Source: Watersipora subatra (lineage: Eukaryota; Bryozoa; Gymnolaemata; Cheilostomatida; Watersiporidae). Taken from it: a stretch of 64,000 bases of DNA. The translations under genes were made by a program, and so were the position numbers. The DNA lies in the NCBI RefSeq assembly GCF_963576615.1, contig NC_088711.1, forward strand, positions 16,586,182 through 16,650,181, written 5' to 3'. Below the pieces are notes generated by a model. It did no database searches. It saw only the letters and a program-made list of their open reading frames with translations, and was not told the DNA's origin. Numbering within the stretch: position 1 is the first letter of the stretch; each line of letters starts with the position of its first letter. Shown here piece by piece: positions 32,950 through 45,600 of this stretch.

Positions 32950-33130
32950 TGTCTACAAACGCACGTGCTTATAATTTCATTACACCGCATGCGCGCGCTT
33001 GGAGGCTCGTTTAAATGAGTTTTTAGCCGATGCGACAGAAATATTTGGTCTCTGATAAATTTCCTTGGCTTACATCTTACATCTTCTTCATAGAACGTAC
33101 TAGAGCCGGTTGCGGCAAGCGGCACGCCTC
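32950..33130. promoter_or_regulatory. CpG-rich patch, candidate promoter or 5' exon of CCNQ
   Basis: In otherwise AT-rich, CpG-poor DNA this stretch has more than ten CG dinucleotides, a CACGTG E-box (about 32962) and GCATGCGCGC, which resembles an NRF1 site. On the - strand a possible donor (GAT|GTAAGA) lies near 33080. CCNQ has a splice acceptor just before its ATG and so needs an upstream exon; this patch is a candidate. Inference only. Confidence 0.3.
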
Positions 33131-33696
33131 ATATGTTGAGCAGTTGTTAACACTAGATAATATTGTAATTTATTGCCATATTAGCAATTAATTGTTTATT
33201 GTTGATGTGATGTACAGCTTTTAAATTCACGAACAGTCTTGATAGCATTGTCGTTTTGCATTTGTAACTTGGGCTTTAAAAATACACAAACTAACATTTC
33301 AGCGCGTTTTCTAGCAAGTAACCACAGGTGAAGCAGTATATTTGCTTCCTAGATGAGTTTAATATGTTGGTAAAGGTAGACTAGCTGTTTGTGCACAATA
33401 CTGCTTTTATTTTGTAATAAATTAGTGTCGCTAACTATGATTTTTCCAATACTAAAGACCTTTTTTTAATTTGCTGCCAGTAACTCAAAGTATTGACTAA
33501 CCTTAGTTTATTTGGCTGTTGCAGCGTATCATCAGCATTGCATAGCAAACATATAAGTCTATTGCTGTTACTTACTCGATACTTACTCGATAGTAATAGT
33601 ACACTTGTAATTAGTTCCAGGGACCTTGAGAAAGTGCCTCAGAAGTAAAAATTGGGTTAAGACTTTGGTTCACCTAGATTCCAGCATTAGGCTGAG

Positions 33697-34222
33697 TTAT
33701 GTTTCAGTCTGAGATTTAAGTCTTAAGTCTCTAACGGTTTTGGGTAAGAAACTGTTATGAAAGAGGCGAGTCACGGCATATATTGATGTTGGTTCACCAC
33801 GGGCAGCTGCACGTGTGATTATATCAGTATCTTTTCTGTCAGTAGTAAGCTCATCATAAGCAGAAGCTAGCACATTATGCTTGCTTTCATATGATAGAAT
33901 CTTCATCAGTAAAGCTACTCTCTGATTTCTTCTTCTGGATTGGAGCGATTGTAAACTTAGCTTTTCACAGGTGTTGCTGACACTATCTCTACCTTTAAGA
34001 TTGGCTATGAATCATGTTGCTCGGTTTTGAACCATTTCCAAGTTATGTACTGGCTGTCTGTCACTCGGATCCCATACTGTACAAGCATATTCCAGCACAG
34101 GACGACACAAGGCTGTATAAGAAAATTGTTTAGACTGTGATGGTGCATTGTATAGAGTGTGTTTGATGCATCCAAGAACCTTGGAAGCTTTGTTGGTTTT
34201 CTCAGTAATGTGATGGTTTTAT
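33697..34222 (-). pseudogene. APE-type LINE reverse transcriptase C-terminal fragment
   Basis: The - strand frame runs from about 34222 to the stop at 33697, with an in-frame TGA in the 'NRAT.FIANLKG' segment. It encodes 'TALCRPVLEYACTVWDP', the post-polymerase motif of CR1/Jockey-type LINEs (family knowledge). 'LQSRRRNQRVALLMKIL' follows, then a tail ending 'TVRDLRLKSQTET'. The copy is 5'-truncated, as expected for target-primed reverse transcription. Confidence 0.75.
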
Positions 34223-34510
34223 AGATCTAATGCAATATAAGGGCTAATATTTTTATGTCATAGACTGATGTTAGCTTATTGATCGCGATGAAACACGGTA
34301 AATTGTTTTTTTCTGCGCATCACATGCAAAAATTTAGTTTTTTTGTCAATCCTTTATTAAATTAGTTTTTTTTAAAGTTATGTGTACAAATCTTTGTTGA
34401 TTGATACATTAGTCTTAAGTAAGTACAGTAGAGGCTCCTACAGCATAAATAATGTTGTAATTCACTTGTAATTAATGTTGTGATAATGGTGTCAATCTCA
34501 AATTGAAACA

Positions 34511-35200
34511 CAGTAGACTCTCCTACAACGTAAATAATCCGTTCCAAGAGGGGTTAAAGATTATGTCATAGAGATTTTATGTTATACGAACAGTAAAGTA
34601 CATGTAAATTGCCTAATATTTTCCGAGATCGTTGCAAACTAACCCCTATGGTCCTTCAAAAACAAATAAAACTGCTCAACTTTTTAATTGAATGGCTGTG
34701 CAGTAACTGTGGTGTTATTAGTTTGTATCGTCAACTTTTCTCCTTTTTCTTCTTACCTTCACTCGGTTTATGGTCCATGATTGCGGTAATTGTACAATAA
34801 GTTAAGAGGAGAGCACGCCTCAATGTCGATTTAAAATGATTTGTTTTTTTTCTCTATGCAACAAGGTCTACAGAGGAAAAATGATAAAAAATACTTCATA
34901 TGTCTACAATAAAGTAAAACAAAACATATTTTTGGTATAATAAGATCAGGGTTTATCTGTCCGTCTGTCTAATCGTCTCCAGCATTGAAGCTTAGGAGAT
35001 AAAATAGCTTTTGATGATACTACTACTCGTGACATTCAGAGTGGTCGCCTGGCACTCTAACATACATCTGCATCAATCGATTGCTTTTAAGTATTTTGGA
35101 ATACCTGCATCACTGCATGGCTACTGATTCTCTGTGCTTTATCGACACACCTTACATTCTTTCACAGCGAACTAAACTGTCAGGGTACTTGTAGATATCA
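34511..35200. mobile_element. TIR element, copy c of the CAGTAGACGCTCC family, truncated
   Basis: Begins CAGTAGACTCTCCTACAACG and is in reverse orientation to copies a and b. It shares the 'ttatgttatacgaacagtaaa' segment and, near 35030, the 'ctcgtgacattcag' segment. The far end is not preserved. A second CAGTAGAGGCTCC motif 87 bp upstream (34424) suggests a nested or duplicated end. Confidence 0.65.
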
Positions 35201-35216
35201 TAGAGATATCGTAAAA

Positions 35217-35450
35217 CCTCTATTTGAATGCCACCTCTATTTGAACTCCACCTCTGTTTGAACGCCACCTCTATTTTAACACCACATCTATTTGAACGCC
35301 ACCTCTATTTAAACGCCCCCTCTATTTGAACGCCACCTTTATTTCAACGCCACCTCTATTTGACCGCCACCTCTATTTGACCGCCATCTCTATTTGACCG
35401 CCACCTCTATTTGACAGTCACCCTCTATTTGAACGCCATTTCCATTTGAC
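35217..35450. repeat. About 17-18-bp minisatellite (about 13 units)
   Basis: The unit is 'gccacctctatttgaac' with variants. It is preceded by 'cgtaaaacctctatttgaat', the start of the palindromic element seen at 42703-42800, so the array seems to have grown from one end of such an element. Confidence 0.9.
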
Positions 35451-36693
35451 TATCTTTGATCTTTATGAACCCATATACATGTACCAAGTGATCAGTGGAA
35501 GAATGTCCACAAAATCGTATTAATAATAAATCGTTTACATTAATAGCAATCAATTATCTCGTCCAACTCCAAAGCTTTTTTTTTCCTTTTTTTTAGTTAA
35601 AACATTTAAAGCAATATCATAGAAATAGTCTATAACGGTCTCAGGCTAATAGAAGTTCCTTGTTTAACACGATATTGATACTTCACAGAACATATATAAC
35701 AAACGGTTTAAATTTAGGATGATAGATGAACTTTGAAAGCACCACCATAAAAATAACTAGTAACTGTCTCAGACCGATTGTAGTTTCTTGTTTAACGCCT
35801 TCTTTCTGCTTCGAAGTAGCCTACATATATAAAAAATGGTTTAAACTTATGATGGTAGATGAACTTTGAAAGTAATGCTATAGAAATGTTTTAGTAATGT
35901 TATTGCTTAATAATTTTGTCACTCATTGAAGCTTTCTACAATGATGCTTTGCTAAAATACAAAGCAAATAATGAGTGACACATCACATACTGTAAAACTA
36001 GCCCAAGCAAATCTCTCTTTTTTGTTTTCTATATGGGAACAACTGAGTTTGTGGTGGTGCTTTATTCAATGATCTCTCACTTCACTTGTTGTGGTTCATG
36101 GAAACTAACATTAATGATGCAAAGTTGGCAGCATTTAAATGCACAATTGCATAAACCACAGGCTTAAACAGGAATACCTGAAATAGGTTTTAACATAAAT
36201 CAAAATATGAAAAGTTTAAAACTTGTATTACACCTGTAATCCTCCAGATGATTAGCAAAAACACTGAATAGTATAACATTGAAAGTTTGATTCAATTTGC
36301 CACTGCCAAGTTTATTGTGGTATGTGCATATTACTGGCTTATGTGAATTACATACACTAAGAACATACATACACGTACATCAAATTCACACATACATAGA
36401 ATGTATGTGTGATTTTGATGGTTAACTAAGCCTACCGCTGCTCAGCTGAATGTGCAAAATATGTTTCACTTACAATCAAGTGTTGAACACTCACATCACT
36501 CTCGTGCACTCTCATTCAGTCTTACATTCTCTTGTCATGATATATTTTCTTGTCCTGTACTTTACCTTTTATCTGTGATTAGTAATGACACTTGAATATA
36601 TAGTACACTCTTGTATACAATAACTAATGTTTCAGGAAAAGTGGTACATAGTCACTCAAAGGCATTTTAGTTTCAAGCAAAGAAAGTTTCAAC

Positions 36694-39600
36694 ATGACTA
36701 CTAACCTCGTAAGTTTAGCTCCTTTTACCATTGTGCCGTTTTGCTTGCAAAGTATTTGTTTGGAAATATGTATTCCTCAGACGCAATACATGAGCATGTT
36801 TCTGTGCTGTTTAGATTTATTTTACACTATATAGGTACCATGTAGTATTGTATGTATTTATTTATATATATATACATCAACGCATGCTAATATTGGTTGC
36901 ATTTATGCAAGCATCCTGTCACATACTTCACATTAATTTTCAATAAAAAAGGGCAACTTCTATTATTACATTAACTATATACTGGTAAAAAAAGATGTGT
37001 ACTTTTCTAATATATATATTAGAAAAGTACACATATTATCTATATATGCAAGTACATATATGTGTATATATATATTAGAAAAGTACACATTTTTTTCAAC
37101 CAGTATATAATTGATGTAATAATATGAGTTGCCCTCTTTTATTGAAGGTTAATGTGAAATATACATATACATATACGGTATATACATGTATACAAGTACA
37201 TATATGTACATATATATGTTACATATACATGTATATATGCATATAAAGTATTTATTATGAAAAGTACACATTTCTTTTTTACAAGTATATAATTATTGTA
37301 ATAATAGGAGTTGCCCTCTTTTATTGAAAATTAATGTGAAGTATATGACAGGATGCTTGCATAAATGCAACCAAGATTAGTGTTGTTTGCTTTGCATGGG
37401 CTTTTGCTGGCTTCAGAATGAAAGTAATAATAGACATTTACTATGTACGTGTGTGTATGTGCTTGACTTAGTTTGATGTGTGAGTATCAAACTAGAGTTG
37501 ATGTTGATTAATGTTTGCAGGAGGACCCGACTCTTGAGCGGAATTTCAAGGGTCACAGGGATGTTGTAACAAGCCTTGACTTCAACCCAAACATGAAACA
37601 GCTGGGTAAGAGGATTGCTATGTTGACTTGTAATCACACCCGCATGTGGACATTGACACCTTTATCACAGGTTGATTGGTTTATCTTATTAGTAATGTGA
37701 CAGGAATTATTCGCTCAACCTTTCTTCGGGTATCAACTATAGCAAAAATGTTCCAGCACCTAAAAATTCAAGCTTTTCTTTGTCTAATCTCCACATGTTT
37801 ATTTGTGAGTCCATGGAACACTCTCAAAGTTACTGCACATGTTTATTCGTGAGTCCATGGAACACTCTCAAAGTTACTGCACATGTTTATTTGTGAGTCC
37901 ATGGAACACTCTCAAAGTTACTCCACATGTTTATTCGTGAGTGCATGGAACACTCTCAAAGTTACTGCACATGTTTATTCGTGAGTGCATGGAACACTCT
38001 CAAAGTTACTGCACATGTTTATTCGTGAGTCCATGGAACACTCTCAAAGTTACTGCACATGTTTATTCGTGAGTCCATAGAACACTCTCAAAGTTACTGC
38101 ACATGTTTATTCGTGAGTGCATGGAACACTCTCAAAGTTACTCCACATGTTTATTCGTGAGTCCATGGAACACTCTCAAAGTTACTCCACATGTTTATTC
38201 GTGAGTGCATGGAACACTCTCAAAGTTACTCCACATGTTTATTCGTGAGTCCATGGAACACTCTCAAAGTTACTGCACATGTTTATTCGTGAGTCCATGG
38301 AACACTCTCAAAGTTACTGCCTATTTTATTTCCCTCGTTTCATGTGGCGGCACGGTTTATATAAGGGCCAGCATACTAACTGCTGTTATACTCCGTCCTG
38401 ACTTGCGCTTACCTAGTTGATGCTATTCTGGTTTTTAGCCTCTGGCTCTATGGATTCTTGCTTGATGATATGGAACTTCAAGCCACAAGCCAGAGCGTAT
38501 CGTTTCGTAGGCCATAAGGTGAGGGGTTTGATGCACCCATCTTACAGTGTAGTTTTCATAGTTTTGTATGTGCAATGGCAACACTTATTATGTCTCACAA
38601 TGTTTAACCTATAAAATAATAAATATTTATCTATTATTATATCAATATTATATATTATTATATCTATTATATTTATATTATTATAATAATATAACTATAA
38701 TATGATATAATAGATATCATATTATATTTATATTATAGAATATAGATTTTATATTAATAGAATATATTTATATCATTATAATACTGTATATCTATTATTA
38801 TTTATTATATAATATTATTATATCTATAGTTTATTATATCTATAGTTTAACCAAACAGGTTGTGTAAAATCATTTTCATAATACCTATTTATTTTATAAA
38901 AAGTAACTAGTAATGTGTATTGTAACGATAAAAAAGTTCGCTTTTTTGATTTCAGTGTCTTTTGAAAGTTTACTAAATTTTATGAAGATTATCCGATTCC
39001 ATGATTTATTTGATGAAGTCAGATAAGCGAAAGGTTGTAGAATCAGTGATATTTCAATTGGTTTTATTTATTTATTTTTATTTATTTATTATTATATTTA
39101 TGATATTTTCAATTGATTATTTCAAGTGATATATACTAATTGATATTACATTACAGTGATAGTACAGTCAAACCTCGACATTTGAAGTTATTCGTTTCAA
39201 CATGTGCTTCGTTTATTAAAACTGTCATTTCTTGAAGCAAGTACTCCTATAATAGTTTTTGTTCTGCTGAATCCATTCTAGAGCCTAAAAAGCAACAATA
39301 AATACTTCATATACTTTTATATTTAATAAGAAGTAATGGCAGAGGTGATTGACAAAAATCGTAAAAAAACTGACTTTAACTTGCAATATATATATTTCAA
39401 AAAAACTCAATTTATTATATACATTATTTTAGTTTTATGTTTCAAATGTGATTTTAGTGGTTTTCAATTTTTACTTATAAAACTACATGTATAAGACAAG
39501 GTATGTTGAAAATTATTTTGTGAGATGAGACAAATATTAACTCTAATTTTAATTTGTATGTCAAAATATTCATATGTATAGAAGATGGTTAAAGTTTGAA

Positions 39601-42600
39601 TAATTTACTTAGGCAGTACGCCCTCGGGTTACGATGACCCTGTTATATGATTTTTTTCGCTATGCAGTGTAGAACAGGCTGATTCTTTGCCCTCTCTATG
39701 TGAAATATTTTTCGCCACAAGAAATCAACAAAACTATCTCTTCAAACTCACATTTGACTGTCTGTCTGCTGATTACGTCGGAATCATAAATATGTCGATA
39801 TGCTATCCACCAACATTCGTCTAACAGCGGATGAAAGAGATACGATGCTCTCACTCAGTTCGGCGTTAATTATTATTAGTTATTGAAAAAACAAAACTAA
39901 AAACAGATAAATAATAAAATTTTAGCGATAGCAAATTGAAGTTCAGTAAAATAGCTAAAAGTACATACTAAAATTTAGCTTGAAGTATGTGTTTAGTAAA
40001 CTAAACATTTTATGTCTGCCTCGAAAGTAAGAGCTCCCTATGTATGTACTGCCCATATTACACTGTAATGTTACATTTTATCACAGATCATAACCAATAA
40101 ATATACTGAAGTTACCGTATGTAACCATAGTTACTAAGGTTAACATATTATTTTGTTTCTAGTTTTCATATGCGCAGCACGTATATAAAATGTTGTTGAA
40201 TTTCACCAGGGGGTATCTACATTAGATATTTACTTTTGGTTTCTATACCACTCTATATGATCTGTTAGCCTTGCAATGCCAATAGTGGAACGAATTAAAA
40301 CCCTCTGACCAGGGTCCACTGTATTCAACTCCATATAGCTGAAATAGGTTAAAAGTTATGCCTAGCATTTTCTTATGACAGGACGCTGTGACTGATGTGA
40401 CGTTTTCTCCCTCTGGGCATCTTGTTGCCTCCTCATCTAGAGATAAAACAGTCAGGCTTTGGATACCGAGTGTGTGAGTAAACATATACGCTCTACGCAA
40501 TCTCTACTGATCTCTCTCATTTGTATTCAAGCGTACTTCTTAGGCCTTGAGAAATAACATTACTGTTTGTGATGTGAAGGTTTTGATGTATACAAATTTT
40601 GAGTAATGCCCTTTCCGCTGTTTAACCATTTGCTGCCAAATAGTTGGTCACACCTGCTGCAGTAGCACATAAAATTTGTCTCTTATGGCTTTAAAAAGCG
40701 GCATGTTGTTTTACTGATTGTTGTGTAAACTATCACTATAACCTATTTATAGTTTGTGTTGTAGCTTTTTAGCTGAAATCTTTGTTTTTGGTTATATTCA
40801 GGTAGGAAATAACAAAAGGATCGGTCCTGTGTAATGCTGCTTGGGTTGAATTAGCTGTACATGGGGTATTTAGGCATTTTATTCAGAGTTTGATTTCTGT
40901 GCAAATTGTTTTTCTATAAAAAATGAAGATAGTACATGTATGTTGAAATTTGATCACCAATCAAATATGGAATACCAATCGACTTCATGTTTTCTATATA
41001 TTTTTTTGTCTAGCCCAATTGTCTGTTTATCTGTCTTATCACATGACATCAGTGTTAAAATAACGAATAATATCATCGCTGGTCTCATTTGCTTTGGGTC
41101 TCAGGAGATTGCTTTTCTAAAAAAATTGACTCGCTTGAAACTATTGCCAGTGTTTCCGTGCTCAAGAAAATTATTATTTCCAGCTAAGCTCTTCAAGTAA
41201 GAGGCCAGAGACACTATTCACCTTGTGTGTAACAAAACACACAAACTACTCGAATCAACAAAAAATTAATAGTTATATTTAATCAAATTTGTTCAAACTC
41301 CAAAAATCCAAGATAGTTCTCAGACTTCCAACTTTAAATGAGACTCAAAGATCAGCTGAGTCTGCAAAGGAACGAGTACGGAAATAAAAAGACAAGAGCT
41401 CAAACTAGACCTAGAGTTTCATAAACTGAAGCTGATAAAGCTTGAAATAGAAATTCTCTGCAACGATCCCGGTCGTCCAACATGAAGAATAGTTGCTGCA
41501 GGATTGCTAACAAAAGACCGTCGAAAGGTCGCAGCAAAGATCCGGAATGATCGTAAAAGAAATCTAGCGTTAACACACTTTAATTAGTCGGAATTAGAAG
41601 TGTAAGAAATAGGTTGGAGTTCTCTTAAACTTGTTAACTTCTAAACTACTTTGGTGGAAGTGGAATAACACCAACAATCTGATGACCAAACGTGTTTCAC
41701 ACTCATGAGTAGATTGTAAACAGTAGGAAATGTTTCTTTTAATAACAACTGAAATTGCAATAGAAACTCCTCATAAGCGGTTTCTTGACTGTTTCAACGC
41801 AACTGCTTTCTGATTGCAGCTGCCATGACAAAGCTTGATGTCGTACCAATACAACCATAACAATATTTGAATTGCTTCTGACTGTCACATTATTAACTGA
41901 TGCAAGAAACTTGACGTGAAGACATCTGGAGATGTTTATTTTTTATGAAGATAGAACATTTTAACTCTTTTTTGACTATGACAAAACCTTTAGCCAAAAC
42001 TTGACAGATTATAAAAGAATCAAAGCATTATTTTGTTTCTAGTCCTTGAAAACTGTTCAGAAGATCATCTAGCCATTAAGGTCTCATTTGATGTGAGAGA
42101 AAATTTATATCTCAAACTTCATGGCGCTCATTTGATAATTTCTGGCATCATTTCAAGAAGAACATTAGTGTTTTGAGCTTGTCATCGACCATATTTAGTA
42201 AACCTCTTGAAGAAGATTTTTTTAGTCGCTAGGAGTTGAATGCACCATCCATTTCAAACGAAGTTGAAGAGTTAGAGTTCCTTGAGGGTGCTTAATCAAG
42301 AATAAAGCTTCGTTGTGTGATCAATATAGCTTACTTTATTGAATTAGTTGTGCTTATATACAGTAAATTTGACAACAGCTGCCTGTAGCACTGGGCAGGC
42401 AAATCTGAATTCCAAGTAATGTCACTTGTAACACGAAAAGGGTTGCTTGAAGAATCAACGATTTTTGTTTCAGGAAGGGTGAGTCAACTGTGTTCAAAGC
42501 TCACACTGCAACAGTGCGGAGTGTTGATTTCTCCTGTGATGGCCAATACATGGTGACGTCTTCAGATGACAAGACTATCAAGGTGGCCTTACTTCTCATT

Positions 42601-45600
42601 CTAGCTGAGCAATAACAACTTTATGGTAGCAACAACTTTATTATGAATTGTAAAGTTAAATTTGTTAAAAGGTATCGAACATGCTTGCAATTCATAAAAA
42701 ATTACCGTAAAACCTCTAATTTAATACCATGACGCTATAGCGCCCTTCCCCTATAGTGGTAGTCAAATAGAGGTGGCATTCGATTAGAAGTCTTACGGTA
42801 TGTGCTTACAATCCATGTATGTGAACAGAGTTGTGCACTCACGACAAACAATATGGAAGCTATTTGGGTCGCGATGTCAGAAACCGTGGTTAAGTCGCAA
42901 ATCACGAAGTTGAGTTATCCTACTTTGAAGCTGCACTAATTGAATTTGTAATATTGGTAACGATTTTTTCAACACACGCATCCAGACCAACCAAAGAGTG
43001 CTCTTTCCAAATCTGAAGTCAGTTTAGCCAATAGAAGTCTCCAACCATCGAAAAAAAAACCCTTAAAGCCGTTGCTATGCTAAACAGGAAATACTAAAAA
43101 ATGGCGTCCGATAAAAGTAATTGACTCGTTTTTGCCGATTTTAAAGATAATTCTGACATTTTGGAGACTTATAATGAGTACTTTGGTATTCCAACTGATG
43201 CCAAAAGCAGTGAAAGTAAAGGGAATGATGATGATAATTTCTTAATAATTCTTATAAGATTATTATATTTAATTATAAGAATAATTATTCGATTTAATAT
43301 GATTATTATAAGATTTAATTACAAGAATAACTATTCGAACATACAAGATTGGAGTATATAGTGTCCAATGGTGTGCAATATGTTACTGTTAATATTTTTT
43401 AAGGTTTTGTTTGTGATACTACAGCTTTGCTCAAAATCACGATACTGCCAAACCGTTTTTAATATCTGCAAAATTAAGCAAGAGTGATACATTTTCTGAT
43501 AGATATACAGCTATTTCTATGACAGCCAGCTAAAATCTGTTTAGATTTTTAAATTCAGCATAATTTTTGTATATAAATACAGAAATCTAGATAAATATCA
43601 CATCTTTTTGATATTGGTTGCTATGATGTTTTGAAATGTAAACAAAATTGTGCATTGATTTTCGTTTCTCAAACTTTACCATCAGTTTTCTCAGAACTAT
43701 GTTTTTATACTGATGTTGAACGTGCATTCAGTTTATTGACCATAAAATCTGCTGTAATTAACCCTTTGACCAGGTATAAGCCCCCCAAAAACAACCGAAA
43801 CTCATGTAATTTATTTTCGAAAATTCAATAAAATCGATATTTGATGAACATGCATAGCTCAAATCTTAAATTTATTTCTATGAACAAAAATTTGTGTACA
43901 TATACATTCATTCACATATCTACTACTCAAAAAAAATTACAACCATGTGCAATTGTCCCTGTATGAGATGCTTGGAAGCATTTTTTTTTCGGTAGAGTCA
44001 AACGCTATAACGTAGCCGTGCGAGCCACCATAACGATCGTTTTCTCGGCATATTCCAAGTATATTAAAAGTCCAAAAAGTTTACATCACTTCTATCATTT
44101 GAATTATTTTATTCTGATCAGACAAAAAATCACTAACGATCGCAGGATAGAATAATCTTTTACTTTACCGTTTTGAAAGTCGAGCCGATGTTGACTGGTT
44201 TTTCCAACTTTTAATCTTTTCCAAGGAATCGCGATTTGTTTAGCTTTTAGCACAAAGCAATGCCTCTCAGATAATCGTGTTATATTGTAAATCATCGACT
44301 GATATCTTGTTGATGATATTTAAAACTTACTAGTGTTCATATCCTTTGTTTAACATTACTAGGCGACAGCTTTATAAACGTCTACCGAAATAGACATAAA
44401 TGTCGTTTCCCCATGCAACCGGTAAACGACATTTTGGTCGTTTCCCCTGCCAAAGGGTTAAGCTAGAAACAAAAAATTTTTGCAAAATAACTGAGAATTT
44501 TCTTCTTCTGCTAGTGTAAATAACTCCAAATCTCACACCCCCACTTAACCGCTGTTTCTGAGATCGTGACCCATTTGCTCTTTACATGTCTTGCAACAGG
44601 AGTTGTATACTCATGGCAAACAATGCACTCACCTCCAAAAGTTATCTGTTGTTCTTGTTAACTCTTATGCACTCCTGCAGGAGTTGTTGCAACATTTCTT
44701 TGTGTGAAATAACTATTATTTTGCTACTAGAAAGTATACCTGAAATTTAAAAACACGTTCAACTGTAGTTTAACCCTTTCGATGCCATAGACGCATAAAT
44801 GCGTTTTCTGTGGTCGAGTGGTGTAGACGCATAATTGCGACTTGCCCAGCAATTGCGTAGTAACTTCATTTTATCGTTCGTTGACAACATAATCCACGGT
44901 ATTTAGGACTTTTATGATATTGACAACGTTGTCCGAAGATATCTCTATAAAATTAGCCTAAAATAACGAAGCAATTTTAAACTTTTGTTTGAGAACTACT
45001 AACCTAAAAACGAACAATTTTTGTGTGAGTTCATTGAGTACCGAGCGCCAGTCAGAAAACAGGTAATTACTTATGTTGATGACATTATAGCCAATTCAGA
45101 TTTAGATTTTCGTGATTATACAGATAATTAAAGTAGCAGCAGTGACTCCGATAGTGGTGAAAGTAATAGTTTTGTAAGAGTAAGGAACATTGTGGATGAT
45201 CGTCTTAGCTTCGTAGCGATCGCTTCACATAGCTTTATCATCACATAAAGTATAGATACGTTGAATTTTTTGCATAGCAGTGTTGGTTAAAATGTTGGCA
45301 AAATAAAATATGTTACAAAAAATGATCTAGATAGTTTGAAATTGAAAAAATATTGTATATATATCATGAAGCAATATCGGCAATTTTCGGTAAAATGGCT
45401 GGCATGAGGCCGATAGCTAAATTTGTACATGGATGGCACTGAAAGGGTTAAACAACTTGGTAACAAAATCTACTACTCAGCCTGATTCCCAGTTTCTACA
45501 ATATGAGGTATTCCTGTTCTAAAAGTATTCAAGCAACCAGTTAATACATCTGCCAGATTTTTGTACTAAATGACTTCAACTTTTCATTATCAACCCTTTG

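Larger units (their letters stand above)
31723..36693. other. Intergenic region between divergent CCNQ and POC1
   Basis: Contains TTTGTCTAGACAAA palindromes (32215-32400), a CpG-rich patch (32950-33130), an APE-type LINE fragment (33697-34222), a TIR element (34511-about 35200) and an 18-bp minisatellite (35217-35450). An inverted pair around 'gtcactcatt' occurs at 35921-35978. No further gene is supported. Promoters of both genes are expected here. Confidence 0.65.

Noticed and set aside
37795..38319. CRISPR-like regular repeats
   Set aside because: The 44-bp units are contiguous with no unique spacers; this is a minisatellite in a eukaryotic intron. The same applies to the other arrays.
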